Positions 21,797 through 33,107 of a DNA stretch of 64,000 nt are shown here, piece after piece (positions within the stretch are counted from its first letter, which is position 1; each line of letters starts with the position of its first letter). The position numbers and the translations under genes were made by a program. The DNA is taken from NCBI GenBank assembly GCA_029378245.1, contig JARKIF010000004.1, positions 930,001-994,000 of the forward strand, read 5' to 3'. Under the pieces are notes generated by a model that saw only the letters and a program-made list of their open reading frames with translations, did not search any database and was not told the origin of the DNA. This DNA comes from Roridomyces roridus. Its lineage: Eukaryota; Basidiomycota; Agaricomycetes; Agaricales; Mycenaceae.

Positions 21797-22299
21797 TCAA
21801 CTCTGTACGCACTCCTGCAGAGACTCGATGCAACAATCGCGACATAATTTGCGTCCACATCCATCTCCTCCATCGTGCTCTTCTTCTTCACGCGGTTTCT
21901 TGCGCTTGGGCGCAGCCTCGAGTGGCGAGGACGCGTCGGTGTTTGTGTTTGCCGCGTTCAGCGCGAGAGCGGCACGGCGCGGAGAGTGTGCGGGCGACGA
22001 AACGGGTGACCAGGAGAGGTGCGGCGTCGGTGGTGAAGAGGCAATAGACGCGTCGCAGGTCCTGGAGCAAACGTTGCAGCTGGCTGCCGAACATCTTTAT
22101 CGCGACGATGAGTGGAATGGCGAAGGAAAAGACATGGGTTGCACCTAGGGCAGATGAGGACTTGGCCTGCGCGGTGGCACGAGGCGCAGACAGAAGCCAC
22201 GGGCTTGGTTGTAGAGAGCTGCTTCTGAGGTTCTGAAGTAGCTGGAAGTGGGTTGAGGCGGCGTCGTTTGGGCAGAGGACGCGTGTCGCGAGTGGTCAT
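21797..22299 (-). CDS. Small Cys-rich (zinc-ribbon-like) protein
   Basis: Two exons, 22299-22145 and 22079-21797, joined through a 65-nt intron (GTGCAA to GCCAG) give 145 residues. The N-terminus is basic (KRRRLNPLP). It is followed by CASCHRAGQVLICPSCNVCSRTC, three close CxxC-type pairs that should bind zinc, then a Ser/Pro-rich linker, a basic patch (PKRKKPREEEE) and a second Cys cluster GCGRKLCRDCCIE near the C-terminus. The bipartite Cys arrangement and the nuclear-type basic patches suggest a small nuclear or signalling protein. I cannot assign a named family. Its start is only 60 bp downstream of the F-box-like gene's stop on the same strand. Confidence 0.7.
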
Positions 22300-22358
22300 T
22301 GTGGCAAGACGTGAAAGAGTTTTGACCATCAAATTTTGATTACCGGTACGAAATGATT

Positions 22359-23438
22359 TTACACTCCAACCACGCTCCAGTGCCCAGACTCCTTCTTGCA
22401 TCGCATTCGACTCATTAACTCAACCTCCTCCAGAGTCGGACACAAAATAGCCCAGAACTCCACCAAAGACCACTCGCTCTGATACGATTGCGCACAGCGG
22501 AACTTCCGACAGGATGGCTGCATAACAGTGAGCGTCTTGAGGCGTTCAAAACGCGGAAGAGCGTCGGTAAGACCGACAAAAAACTCCTATGCCAGGCAGT
22601 CAGTCGACTGAAAGAGAAAAGGGACAATCCCACCTGTAACCCATCTGTCACGCCCTTGGATTCAATGTTCTTGAACCGCAAATTGATGAGGCGCGGTCCG
22701 AGATGCGTTGCGATTTCACTTGGGCGAAGACAGTGCCAACTGTTCACCACATTGTTCAGTGCCTCCACACCTGAAAGGACTGCGAGGCATTGATGCTCGT
22801 CGGCGTTCCCGCCCCAATATATGGTCGGGCGTCGAACTTGCGAGCCGGGAATGACGGCACCTGCCAGTGCCGCGGCCCCAGAGAACAGTTCTAACGATGT
22901 GAGCTGGATGGGCGGGATCGACGCGCTTGGGCACGACGATACAACCAGTTCGTGGATGTGCGGATGGGCACGCAGGAAGGCGGGTATTTCTTCCGAGAAA
23001 TAGGACGTCAAGGTGCGAAGGAGAGGGAACACGGTGGCACCGGGGGGAAACAGCCCGAGGATAGAGACGGAGCGGGCGAGTTTGAGGTACCGGAGCGAAC
23101 GCAAGCTCTGGATGGCGGTGGCACAGGTGGCCCGAGCCTCGGATGGCAAAATGCCGATGTGTTGACTGTCAATGCGTCAACGAGAGGATAAATCGCGTAG
23201 ATGATGGGGCATACAAAGACTTGGTCCTTGCTCCGAGATCTGGATTGGCAACCACCAAATCGCAGAACGCAACCAACGCGGAGAAAGTGGAAATCTTGAC
23301 GTGTCGGTAGAGGTAGGGTCGACAAATGTAATAAATCCGTCGATTTTTAACGTTGAGAAGCAGAATCAAATTCGCGCGAGTGGCAAGTTTGGCAATTTTG
23401 TCGATGAGCTCGCTGGGAAGGCTAGTGAAGGTTGCCAT
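22359..23438 (-). CDS. F-box-like / LRR-type protein
   Basis: Exons 23438-23215, 23165-22634 and 22586-22359 give 327 residues. The N-terminus (LPSELIDKIAKLA, then NLILLLNVKNRRIYYICRPYLYRHV) fits a short fungal F-box that would bind Skp1. The rest has leucine-rich segments with spaced LRYLKLA, LRTLTSYF and LTSLELFSG blocks, as in substrate-receptor F-box proteins of mushrooms. It is probably an SCF ubiquitin-ligase receptor; the target is unknown. The frame is intact and the splice sites canonical. Confidence 0.75.
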
Positions 23439-23470
23439 GATAGTTGTGGACACTTGTGAATTCGTCGTCC

Positions 23471-23476
23471 TTTATA
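23471..23476 (-). promoter_or_regulatory. TATA box of the F-box-like gene
   Basis: TATAAA on the minus strand (TTTATA on plus), 33 bp upstream of the ATG at 23438, within GCGTATAAAGG. Confidence 0.45.
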
Positions 23477-23873
23477 CGCGTCCAGCATAATGGGCCAACG
23501 TTTGCCGTGTTCAATTACCAAAGTTGGAATTCTACGAGGCATTGTTCGTGGTTCAATTGATGGCATCAACCGGTTCCCGTCCATGAACTTGCCGTACGTC
23601 CGGATGAGACTGACAATGGGGCAGTCTGCCAAGCTCAGGGCATCCCCGCAGAAAATTGGAGCACACGTCGGCCCGACTGTGAAGGTAGAAAACAAGGTCA
23701 GTTCTTGTGATTCAACAGTGATTGGATCTCTCCAACTTCAAGGTCTCTGTTCCTCGCACGACCCAGACACACTCAACCCACGCTTCGAAAAGTAACACAA
23801 GTTGTTTGTATTATTACAAGGATGGACACTAAGTATCAAGAGTACTCGATTCGTTTCAAACCAACAGCAGCGG
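23477..23873. other. Intergenic, nothing recognised
   Basis: About 400 bp between the F-box-like promoter and the end of the Mam3-like gene. A short plus-strand frame (23490-23795) has no supporting features. Confidence 0.35.
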
Positions 23874-26832
23874 TCAGTTCTTCACCTTATCCGGCCCCTC
23901 CTTATCCTTCTCATCAGGTATACGCCCATCCCCACTTTCACTCCCATATTTCGTCTCCGTATCACTCGCATCAGCCGTGGCAGTAGCACCCCCGCTACTA
24001 CTCCACGTATACGCGCTGCCCGTACTGATCTGCTCCTTAACCTGCTCCGCCACCACCACCCCCGTACGCTCCCCGCCCCCAAGCGGGCTGCTCTTAAACC
24101 GCGTGCCTTTCGATGTGCTCGGAATACTCGGGCGGCTCGACGGCCCTTCGCTCACAACCGAGGTAGCCGACGTGGGTGCCCCAAGCATTCCAGCAGGCGC
24201 AGTCGCCGCGGCTCCAAGACGACGTTTCCGTTCAAACAAAATGGCCTCGAGGGACGGTGCAGGCGAGACGCTGCGAGAGCCCGGGCCCATAGCAACGTGC
24301 GGAAGCGTCGCTGCAAGGGCAATGGGGGCCGCAAGCGTCTGTCCGGGTTTCTTGACTGCAGGTTGAGGGGAGCTCGATTCGTCCGGGACGGTCGGCGTGA
24401 GCGAAGGCGTGGGGGATGGCGTATTCCGCTCGACGATGACAGTCGGGATCTCTACCGGCGGGTTGTTGTTGCCGTCAATCGCGAGCGGCGAGGCCCCAAG
24501 TACGGCAGGACTTTCCGACGCAACGGGGGGCAGATTCATATTCGGCTCTCGGGGAGTGGGAGGCGCGCTACGGGAGCGAAGGAAGTTGAGGCCCTTGAGA
24601 GAGAGCGGCTTCAGAGAGGGTGCCGGGGTCTTCACGATGGGGACAGGTGCAGCCACAGGAAGCTCCTCAGGGACGGGGATGGCGTCCTCGGTCTCTGGAG
24701 GGACATAGGGATCACCATGAGCACCCTGGGGGTCAAATTCATCGTAGATCTCTTCCCCGATTAGTTCTAAAAAGAGTCAGATAAAATTACGTGGAACAAA
24801 GAGAAAACAAACCCTCGATCAAGTCTTCCAGCGTGATGATTCCGAGAGGCATGACAGCTGGGTCAAAATTTTGTAAGAACTACAAGAGAACATCAGCTGA
24901 CGATCGAGAAAGAGGCGTGAAACGCACCTCTGCTGCACCTTCCTTGCCCAAGACAGCATCGGCAGGCATGCTTTGCTCCAAGGTCGAAATCGAGGTCATG
25001 CCAGCAGGCAGCTGGAACGAGGTTCTGCGGCTCTTGGGTGCGCCAACACGACCACGGATGTTGGCCGCGCCAAAGTCCTTCTCATAGACCGGACTATCCG
25101 TCGAGCTCCCAAGGGTCTCCCCCTCGACGTCTTCCTTGATGCCCTCCTCGACATCTCTGAGCTTCTTCTTCTTTCGGCGTACGACCTGCTTGCTCTCCTT
25201 CTCTTCCTCGTCGCTCGAGTCTGAATCGCCCATCCCCACGCGTTCACGAAGACGCTGCGTGAGCCCACGCTTGACAGCCTGCTTGACGCTCGCGGCTTTC
25301 TCCTGGCTGAACCGGCTAACGATCGCCATGTGGCTGCGGCCCTCCTGGAACTTGTCCAAAAGGCCGAGAAGCGGCTCGTTATTCGGGATGAATGGAACCT
25401 TGTTGAGAGGGATCTTGCGCAGCGGGATGGCATCGTTGGGGTCGAGCAGGACGCATTGCTTGACGAGCAAGATGCCGACGATTTTCTTGTGTTTCTGCCC
25501 GTGGATCTCAATCTCCTCGTAAACGGGCACGCGACTATGTCCCGTGAGACAAATCTGCTTGAGCAGGTCGTAGTCGAGGTACGAGTCGATCGAGAGCATG
25601 AATACATCCGAGATGGGGGTCATGGCCTGGCTGACGACCTTTTCTTGGAGATCGAGTGTCGCGCCAATGATGGTCACGGTGTCGGTACGGAGGTCACCAC
25701 CGTGCGTGGCATGAGAAGAATGCATGGCAATGAGCTCTTTGAGTTCGGCCCGCCGGTAGATCAGTCCATGATGCTCGCCCAAAACAAGCTGTCGGAATTA
25801 GAGAAAGAGACTTGGTAAGCGGAGACAGTAGCTACCTCTAGGAGTTTGGCGACTGGCCATGCGACTATACCCTGCAGAAAACGTTTAGAATGAGAGGGAG
25901 AGGCACGCACGCCGCTTACCAGGCCGTAGATGAGAAATTTGGTGAATCCAGCCATTTTTGCGCCGAGATACAGGCCATGGCGGGTGAACAAACTTTGAGG
26001 AATGATTTCCGCGAAGCTAGAATGAGACTGGGTTATTCAACTGCGAGGAGAAAGATGGAGATGGATTGCAGATCAACGACCACGTTGCATGACGCGTGAC
26101 GTAATGCAATTAAGCAGAGAGGCGCCGTAACAGGAGCTTGGGAGCAGAAAACGCACATTACAATGAGGACCGTCGAGACCACGACGGACTGAACGCCTGA
26201 CGAGCAGAGTAAGAAGAAGAAGAGGAATCTGAAGATAACATGTTACACACCTCCACCAAGAATCGGGTCAGCGACGACCTGTACGAATGGTTGAGTGCAC
26301 TGCTTCGCACGAATTTCGGCAGAGTGGCATACCGGTAGAGTCTCGTTTGTAATCATGTTCGCCAGAAGGAGGGTGACGAGAAGCAAGTGGCCATTCTTGC
26401 GGATGGGCTTGATCTTGTTCGCGTATTCGCGTTGTTGGCTGATTGCGCATTAGAGGAGGAGACTTGCAAATATACGCCTGGGCACAAACGGGGTTCCAGA
26501 AATGCTCAACACATTGAGCTGCGTCTCGTCGAGGGACATGTAGCCCAGAGTCAATCCGGCAAACAATCCAGAGGACAAGACGAGTATGGGGATGAGGACT
26601 ACGACGCGTTCAGAGACATTCTAGAGGCCTAGAAATCATGCCACTCACCTGCAAACGCAATGTCGGCCGAGTCGTGCGGATTAAAGTCCCGTTTCGCGTG
26701 CACACCACCGTGTGTGGCGACGCCATTCGGGGCAGAATTTCGCAGCAGGCGCGGAACATATTGAGATGCAAGAGAGAGTAGACTGTAGACAAGTCGGGAG
26801 GAATATCTTGAGAGCTTTGGGACTGTGATCAT
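23874..26832 (-). CDS. MAM3: CNNM/Mam3-type transporter (DUF21 + CBS pair)
   Basis: Vacuolar or other endomembrane protein of the cyclin M/Mam3 family, implicated in Mg/Mn and metal homeostasis. The DUF21 membrane domain is split over short exons between 26832 and about 25800 and reads LFAGLTLGYMSLDETQLNVL, then REYANKIKPIRKNGHLLLVT and AEIIPQSLFTRHGLYLG. The exon 25782-24928 has the CBS pair (QAMTPISDVFMLS, HSRVPVYEE, RSHMAIVSRFSQEKA) with a long charged insert. The later exons give ITLEDLIEELIGEEIYDE and a disordered Ser/Pro-rich tail of about 300 residues. The start (26832, or in-frame 26871) and the first exon junction near 26640 are uncertain: no AG acceptor of reasonable intron length preserves the frame. 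Everything downstream splices normally. Confidence 0.85.
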
Positions 26833-27678
26833 TCGATGGGGATGGTGGCAGAGAGTATTAGTCGGCCGCATAGCATCATGGCCTTTAAGTATTGGGTCAC
26901 CAATGGGTCATCTGACACAGCTTGCCGAGATACCGAATTTCATTAAAATTCGCACACAAAACGAGAAGACTAGGCTAGATGGTACAATAATAGTAGGAAG
27001 GCCTTGGCGAGGGAAACACGCCAAAGCAGCTATGATGCTTGAGGGCTGTCGTTCGTCGTCAGAAATACCGAGAGACCCGCGCGACGAACGTTTGCCTAGA
27101 TGAATACACGACTTGAACGCGTTTTCAGCCGAGGCCGAGACGAGAACCGGTCACAGATCCGAGACAGCAATCGCCGACGCTCAGGGCCGAGTCCAATCTT
27201 GCGGCCGTAAAGGCTACATCATCGGCCCATGGGGAAGTCGAACGGCATTGAGGGAGAGCGCAACTTGCAGAGTGGCCTGACTGGTGCTCCAGAACCGTAC
27301 TACGACCGCGGAGACTCTTCGACCAGGGGACGCTCTTCAAAAGCTACGAGGTCGCATACGTGTTCATGCTGGATTTCTTGAATGAGGAATGGATCAGCGG
27401 ACTTTCTGTGTCCGTGGCAAGCTAAGAGACAAGTTGGGGTAAGAGCAGACCAAGAGCAGAACTAAACGAGGTTCGAGGCGCCTCGTCTCTGACTCATCTG
27501 CCCGATACTCTCACCGAAGCTCAGTAACTGTTACTGAGTAAGTCTTGCTCGATTGGTCAGCATGAAGGCTCCCTGGAGGATCTCACTGTGCCTATAGCTC
27601 ATCAGCGGACCGAATCCGGGGAAAGAGGGAAGCACATAGAGAGATTGCATTCAAAACTACAAAGATACACGGCGAAAT
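26833..27678. other. Intergenic, nothing recognised
   Basis: About 850 bp, the longest clearly empty gap in the housekeeping block. It contains only short frames and a small dyad around 27530 (CAGTAACTGTTACTG). No tRNA B-box, transposon end or conserved frame was found. Confidence 0.4.
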
Positions 27679-28265
27679 TCAGCCTTTCTTGAATCCTGAA
27701 AGAACATGTGAGTCAGAGAACAGATTGGACCAGGGGCACAACGCACCTAGACGACGCCTCTCATAGAATAGGTCCGTCCTACTCGCGCCCAGATTGACGA
27801 TCTTCGGGCACCCATCTCTATCCTTCTCCAAACGCGTACACTCTGCGCAATAATACGCGTCCGATATACCTGAATGGCGAGAGTGAGCTCCTGGATGCAA
27901 CGAAGAGAAAGAAAGACGGACCAGGTGAGCCACAGATGATGCACCGACCGCCGTAAGCGCCAAAATTGCATTCATCGCATATCCGCACCAGGGTTTCTGG
28001 TCTCACGTACGAGTCGCATACTGGACTGCAAGTCGTTGAGCAGCTTTCTTGAGTGGACGAAACGTTCTGGCTTACCATTTTCCGTCGCACTTTTCGCACA
28101 GACGCCCAATGGCTGAATGAGAGGTATGAGTAAGGCACAATGCTCGATGCATCCTACGCACCAATTCCTGGCTGGCGCCGGCACATAATCAAATCTAAGG
28201 TATTTAGTTTAGTAGCAGTCCTGTAATATGTCGAGTATAGGCGTACCAGGGTGGTGCTTGGACAT
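27679..28265 (-). CDS. RDS3: PHF5A/Rds3, SF3b subunit of the U2 snRNP
   Basis: Reconstructed from six small exons (28265-28247, 28194-28162, 28112-28076, 28025-27922, 27869-27747, 27695-27679) and five introns of 49-52 nt, all GT-AG. The product is exactly 110 residues, the length of PHF5A across eukaryotes. It starts [16 protein letters not shown] and carries the CxxC zinc-knuckle ladder ([38 protein letters not shown]), then [12 protein letters not shown] and the [12 protein letters not shown] end. The protein forms the compact trefoil zinc core of SF3b that contacts the branch-site helix. Internal exons of 33 and 37 nt and terminal exons of 19 and 17 nt explain why no single long ORF marks this gene. 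Confidence 0.97.
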
Positions 28266-28334
28266 TTTCGAGTTTGGAGATGGTGGTCGTTTGCCAAGTT
28301 TGGCTCGGTCACGACTTTGACCAAAACTGAATTC
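28266..28334. promoter_or_regulatory. Bidirectional promoter RDS3/SRP14
   Basis: Only 69 bp separate the two divergent start codons, so both core promoters and leaders must lie within it or overlap the opposite coding region. No TATA box is visible. Confidence 0.7.
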
Positions 28335-28903
28335 ATGGAATTACTCGACCACGACACTGTCTGCCCTTCTGCCTCTTCCCTCGTCTAGAACTCATAGAAA
28401 CCTCTCCAGTTCATCCAACGGTTGACCTCTCTGTTCCAGTCCGAGCACGGCTCGATATGGCTCACACATAAACGACGTACGCACGGCGATTGTAAATTTC
28501 TCTCTGCTGCCGATTCTCAAAGGTTTTTCCAGTCATTCACGACGGAGAGGACGTAGCAATGGCCGACGACGCGCGAGAGTATCCATGTCTAGTCCGCGCA
28601 ACGAATGGCACTATCAAATTCTCGACGCACGTCCGGTCCAACGAGCTCGAAAAATTCCACGCCGTCTACGGGGCTCTGTTAAAATCCTCGATGACGACCC
28701 TGCGCAAACGCGACAAAAAGCGGGAGAAGCAGCGCGCGGAGGAGGCTGCACTGCGCAAGAAGAAGGTTCTCGACGCCGTCGTGGTCGATGGTCCCAAGCG
28801 CGGCAACGGTCGCAAGAAACGGCAACGCCAGCTCAAGGCGCAGGCCAAGCAGCAGGACTCGCAACGAAAGGCTAAAGAGCGCGAGGCAGCCAGTGCGTCA
28901 TGA
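28335..28903 (+). CDS. SRP14: Signal recognition particle subunit SRP14
   Basis: Alu-domain subunit that pauses elongation when SRP binds a signal peptide. Exons 28335-28358, 28410-28476 and 28533-28903 give 153 residues. They restore the SRP14 N-terminus MELLDHDTFIQRLTSLF and GSIWLTHKRL in front of YPCLVRATNG, FSTHV and the signature YGALLKSSMTTLRKRDKK. The Lys/Arg-rich C-terminal extension (about 80 residues) is longer than in yeast and typical of fungi with extended RNA-binding tails. An internal ATG at 28559 opens a longer single ORF but would miss the essential first helix, so the spliced start is preferred. Confidence 0.95.
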
Positions 28904-29093
28904 CCGTTCTTTCTCTTGTTGTATTCTGTACTATATATCTCGAGGACTCCTCGACATTGCCTCGACACCAGTCCGGTCCATGTTGATACATTCAATATGA
29001 TGTTACACTACATATGCGAGTTGGAAAGGAATAAAAGCTGTACAGATGGGCAATAAGTAGATATGCAAGATGTTCGAGCCAAGATACTCTAAA

Positions 29094-32000
29094 TTAGACC
29101 GCCTCGGGTTTGACATCCCAAGGCGCAGGCACACGCACCACATCCGCGAGATTATCATCCGCCCTAGCATCCCTCAACCGCTCTTGAGCATTCATCTGCA
29201 TCCGTCGCTTGCACCTCACAAGCCTCAGTTTGGTGCGTTTGATCCACGTATCGATCGTAGCGCGGTCCTCGTCCATGTACGGATTCCCCGTCTGCAGGAG
29301 GTCATCTTGCAGCGCGTAAAGGCACCAAAGCGATTCGTCGTAGAGCTTCTCGCATTCGTTTGGGCTTGTGGCTTGATCGAACAGTTCTTTGCGCGCCGCT
29401 GTGCGGCTCTGGAGGAAATGGTCAGTGAGAAGAAATGACTGAAAAGAGTCCACTGACCAGTTCAAGGGCACGGTCATACACTAGTTGGTCAATCCAGCTC
29501 TTGGGCCCGTCGTATTGCACTGGCAGCCACGTCTTGACAAGGGCAGCTCGCTCATAACACTTGTAGAAGTGCTCCCTGAACCAAGATTGCGCTACAAAAG
29601 CTCGTTACTCATCGTCTCAAAATGAAAGATTACTCACCGTCATCGAATCCGTCTGTGACCACAAAGTCCCCTTCTGGATGCTTCATCTTCATATGCTCCT
29701 GGTGATTTCGCAGCCTATTGATTCCCTTTTGCGAAAATTCCATCAAGAGCATGTAGACGGCGACGCAGGTGACGGCATTGTATTCCGTCTCCATGTCTGT
29801 GCGCTTCCGCATCCGCGCGTGCTTGTCCGCCTCGCCCTCGCGCTTGGTGAACTTTGTTGGATCCGGGAGCGGTTCTAGAGCTCGTTTAAGATCGTCAGAG
29901 GAACATGAGAAGGGTATACACGTACTCTGCGGTACCGCCTTGACATACTCGTACATTTCGTCTGCCCAATGCGTCAACACAGAAGTCTTCTGGGCAAGCT
30001 CCTCGAGTGATTGCAAAAGCTCATCCTCCGCCGGATCTCGCTCCACCCCATCGTCGTTACCTAGCGCAATTATATGGGTTTGGCGTTTAGGTGAGGATGA
30101 GGTGCTGCCGTTGCCGTTGGTATCCCGCAAGGATGACGAGCGCCGGTGGACCTGTTTACCAAAGAGGGTCTTGGTAGCCATACTCAGCGCACGATTCAGA
30201 GCACTTGACGCCGCCCTTGACGCGATGCTCGACGGCGAGGACGACAACGGGGGTGCATGCGGATTTGGCGGTGGTGGGAATGTCGTTGTATTGTTGGTGG
30301 GTACAGGGTATTCACCACCACTGTACTCATCCACGGGGGTCGGCGGGATCTGCCTATCTCTGAGCGGTCGTCGTGGGGCGGTATTCAGCTCTGTAGATCA
30401 CATCAGCAAAACGAAGAAGATTTCTGGCCAGACCCACCATCCACAGCACGATTAAACTCGACAGCGCGCGTATCGCCCACAAGCACATATTCGCGTCTCA
30501 GCATCCCGTCCTCTTCAGTCTCTCCGGGGATGTACGAGTCTTCAGTCGAAAGTGGCCGCGGAACACGCAATGGCGATGGATTAGAAGGGAAAGAGGGCCG
30601 CCTGGTTTTCTCTGGCGGTAGAATCTTGTCTCGTGAGGAGGTGGAACTAGAAGGACGTTTTGTTATATAGCATACACCAATTTGAATGTCATATACCTCG
30701 GAGACGAAGGCACCCCACTTCGCGTCCCGCTTCCACTCTCCTGCCTGAAATTGAATTTACTCGGCGGGATCAAAACGTTGGGATCCAACACTTCCGGGGG
30801 GATCACCAGATGATGGGCCGGAACATCTGTGTTCTCCTCCTCCGACTGCATCGACGGCACCGTCACTGGTGACGGTTTCGGGAACCTTGACTTTGCAAGC
30901 GCCGTACTGCCAAAGAACTCATCGAAGCTCGCACGCTCAGCAGGATTCTGCTTGAGCAACGCCCGGATGAGCTTCTTGACGTCCGGCGGGACTGGAAGTT
31001 CTTCGCTACCTCCTCCTCCGACGCGCCCCGCTGACTGTGATTTGGGATCCTCGTCAGGAAACTTGATTCCCTTTGAATGCTCAATCTTCTTCAGCAGCTC
31101 AATGTGGTTGGCGGCCCGGAATGGCGGCTTCCCCACGGCCATCTCGTACAGTACGGCACCGACAGACCATAGATCGGCCTTTGCGTCGTATTTCTGGTAG
31201 CTGAGGATTTCAGGAGCCATGTAGAGCCTGTGAATTTTTCCATGTCGGAAACTCGCGACGGACAGTCATGATGACTCACGGCGAACCGCACAACGTCTCC
31301 GCCATCATGGCTTTCGGGAGCGAGCGCGCAAAACCAAAGTCGGCAACCTTGAGCATGGGGACACCAAGAGGGTGGCCACGAAGGAGCTCTTCTGGTGGAG
31401 CCGCGTTCAACAAAAGATTCTGAAGATCATCAGCAAGTAGACACAGCACAATACGACCTCGTGCATTACCTGAGGTTTGATATCTCGATGGATGAGATTC
31501 TCTCGTCGTAAGAACTTGAGCGCGCGGGCTGGGGATACCCTTTACGGGTCAGCGCGTAAGAAGTGAGTGTTTGACGCACCGAGTTGCCTCAGAAAGCTGC
31601 GGACGACAATTTCGTCGAGACCACCGGTTCGAGGATGGGGGTAGTACTGCGGTGCAGCGCCCTCGTAGGGCACGTACTCGAGACTCTCGACGCGACCGCG
31701 CTTCTTGATATAGTTGGTCAAGTCGCCCCCCGCGCAGTACTCCATGACGAGGTATATGTTGCGGTCGGTACGCTGTGGTGTCGTCAGACAAGTAAAGAGG
31801 CCCGTGAATCGGACGTACAACAATGTTGATGAGCTTGGTGATATGCCGGTACGAGATCGACTTGAGAATCTGGATCTCACTCTGAAGGTTCTCAAACAGT
31901 TTTGCAGACAGCTTTTGCCGCAGAACGGTCTTAATAGCGACAGTTTGGTGAGTCTCCTGTAAATTGGATGAGTGGCGCGGAGACTGGGGCAGGGGAGACG

Positions 32001-32158
32001 CGAACTTCATGATAACCTTTGTAGACGGTAGCAAAGCTCCCCTTGCCAATGTCGTTGACAATGACATACGGCCTGAGTTCCTCGTCCTCATCTGAGCGCA
32101 GCGTCGTTGCCGCTGACGAGCTAGGCGTTCGCGTGGTCGTGCCAGGCACCGGGGGCAT
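29094..32158 (-). CDS. ATG1: Autophagy-initiating Ser/Thr kinase Atg1
   Basis: Kinase of the Atg1-Atg13-Atg17 complex that starts autophagosome formation. The start at 32158 gives a Ser/Thr/Pro-rich leader, then the kinase: [15 protein letters not shown] (Gly loop), TVAIK (catalytic Lys, after an intron ending at 31938), [32 protein letters not shown] and the substrate-binding [13 protein letters not shown] long disordered linker ([13 protein letters not shown] and a poly-Pro tract) follows. The C-terminal MIT-like helical half ([37 protein letters not shown]) binds Atg13. At least ten short introns interrupt the gene; the main exons are easily followed and no frame break was seen. The exon edges between about 29440 and 30700 are approximate. 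Confidence 0.93.
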
Positions 32159-32403
32159 TATCGTCGGATAAGCAGTTGGTGTCGAGAATGTGGGAAAGAA
32201 ATGGGGAACAAGAGCGCAGGATCAGTTAGAAGGTCGGAACGGGGTTGGTGGCAGAGCAAGATGGCAGAGGAAGCCAAAGGCCTCTCGAGAACATGGGCGC
32301 CCAAAGGCGGAAGGGTGAGTTACGTGATGCAATGATGCGTTCTATAGACTCAATTCAAGTCGGCCGACGACTCCTCGACGACTGGGATATCTATTCGATT
32401 CTT

Positions 32404-33057
32404 CTACAACAACACAAGAACTACAGTACCGACAGCCGTGCCCGCGATGACAGTGTATCCGGTCTGGTACACGCCCTTGATACTCATGACTAGACAATCC
32501 TTAGCATCGCAACTTGTGAAGGAGAAAAGGACTCACATTTGCCCATATCCCACAACAGATGGCGAATGCCGTTGAGACCATGGAATGCGAACGGCGCGGC
32601 GAGGAGGGCCTTGCCTGCGTATTTCACCGCGTCGGGGAGTCCAGCGACAAACTCTACGACGTGCACGCTGTCAAAGGTGCCCGGTGCAACGAGGTACGCA
32701 AGGGAGAAGCCGTATAGCACTTTGGAGATACTTTAGATGAGCCGGCGAGACGAGGAGAGCAAACGCACAGGCGCTGAGGGCACCACCCGTCGCACGGTTG
32801 ACAATGGACGGAATCCAAGTCAGCTGGGGCTGGTAGATGGTAAAGTGGGGGCTGGAGGGTCGGAGAAGGCGCTGCTGGTTGAGGATTTCGGTGGCTTTAG
32901 AAGGAGGCAGAGATTGGGTTTGTACGGTTCTGCAATAATAGTTGTTATTGAATTGGCGTAGGCTTGGTTTCTCGGTGTGTATTTACCGTCTTGCGGTCGT
33001 ACGTGCAGAGAGAATGGATCTGCGACCGAGACCAAGGGCGCGGGTGGTGGAAAGCAT
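32404..33057 (-). CDS. SDH3: Succinate dehydrogenase cytochrome b subunit
   Basis: Membrane-anchor subunit C of mitochondrial complex II. Exons 33057-32987, 32929-32769, 32719-32537 and 32489-32404 give 166 residues. The N-terminus ([18 protein letters not shown]) is an Arg-rich mitochondrial targeting peptide. [10 protein letters not shown] is the conserved lead-in to helix 1. GFSLAYL, then [16 protein letters not shown], carries the haem-ligand His region, and a third hydrophobic segment ([11 protein letters not shown]) ends the protein. The acceptor at 32720 (CCAAAG) was chosen over an earlier AG because it alone gives an uninterrupted [11 protein letters not shown]. Confidence 0.95.
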
Positions 33058-33107
33058 GGTGGCAGAGAACTGGGCCAGTCTGGGTAGCGCTCGTGACACA
33101 ATCACAA
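33058..33107. promoter_or_regulatory. Bidirectional promoter SDH3/KDM4-like
   Basis: 50 bp between divergent start codons. No TATA box is visible; the region contains direct GTGAC/GTCAC-type words but no element I can name. Confidence 0.7.

Noticed and set aside
23802..24764. 320-codon plus-strand Arg-rich ORF
   Set aside because: Antisense to the Ser/Pro-rich tail of the Mam3-like protein; no domain and extreme composition.
27460..27550. Possible tRNA (GGTTCGAGGC and nearby stems)
   Set aside because: The B-box is imperfect, no A-box at the right distance, and no cloverleaf could be drawn.
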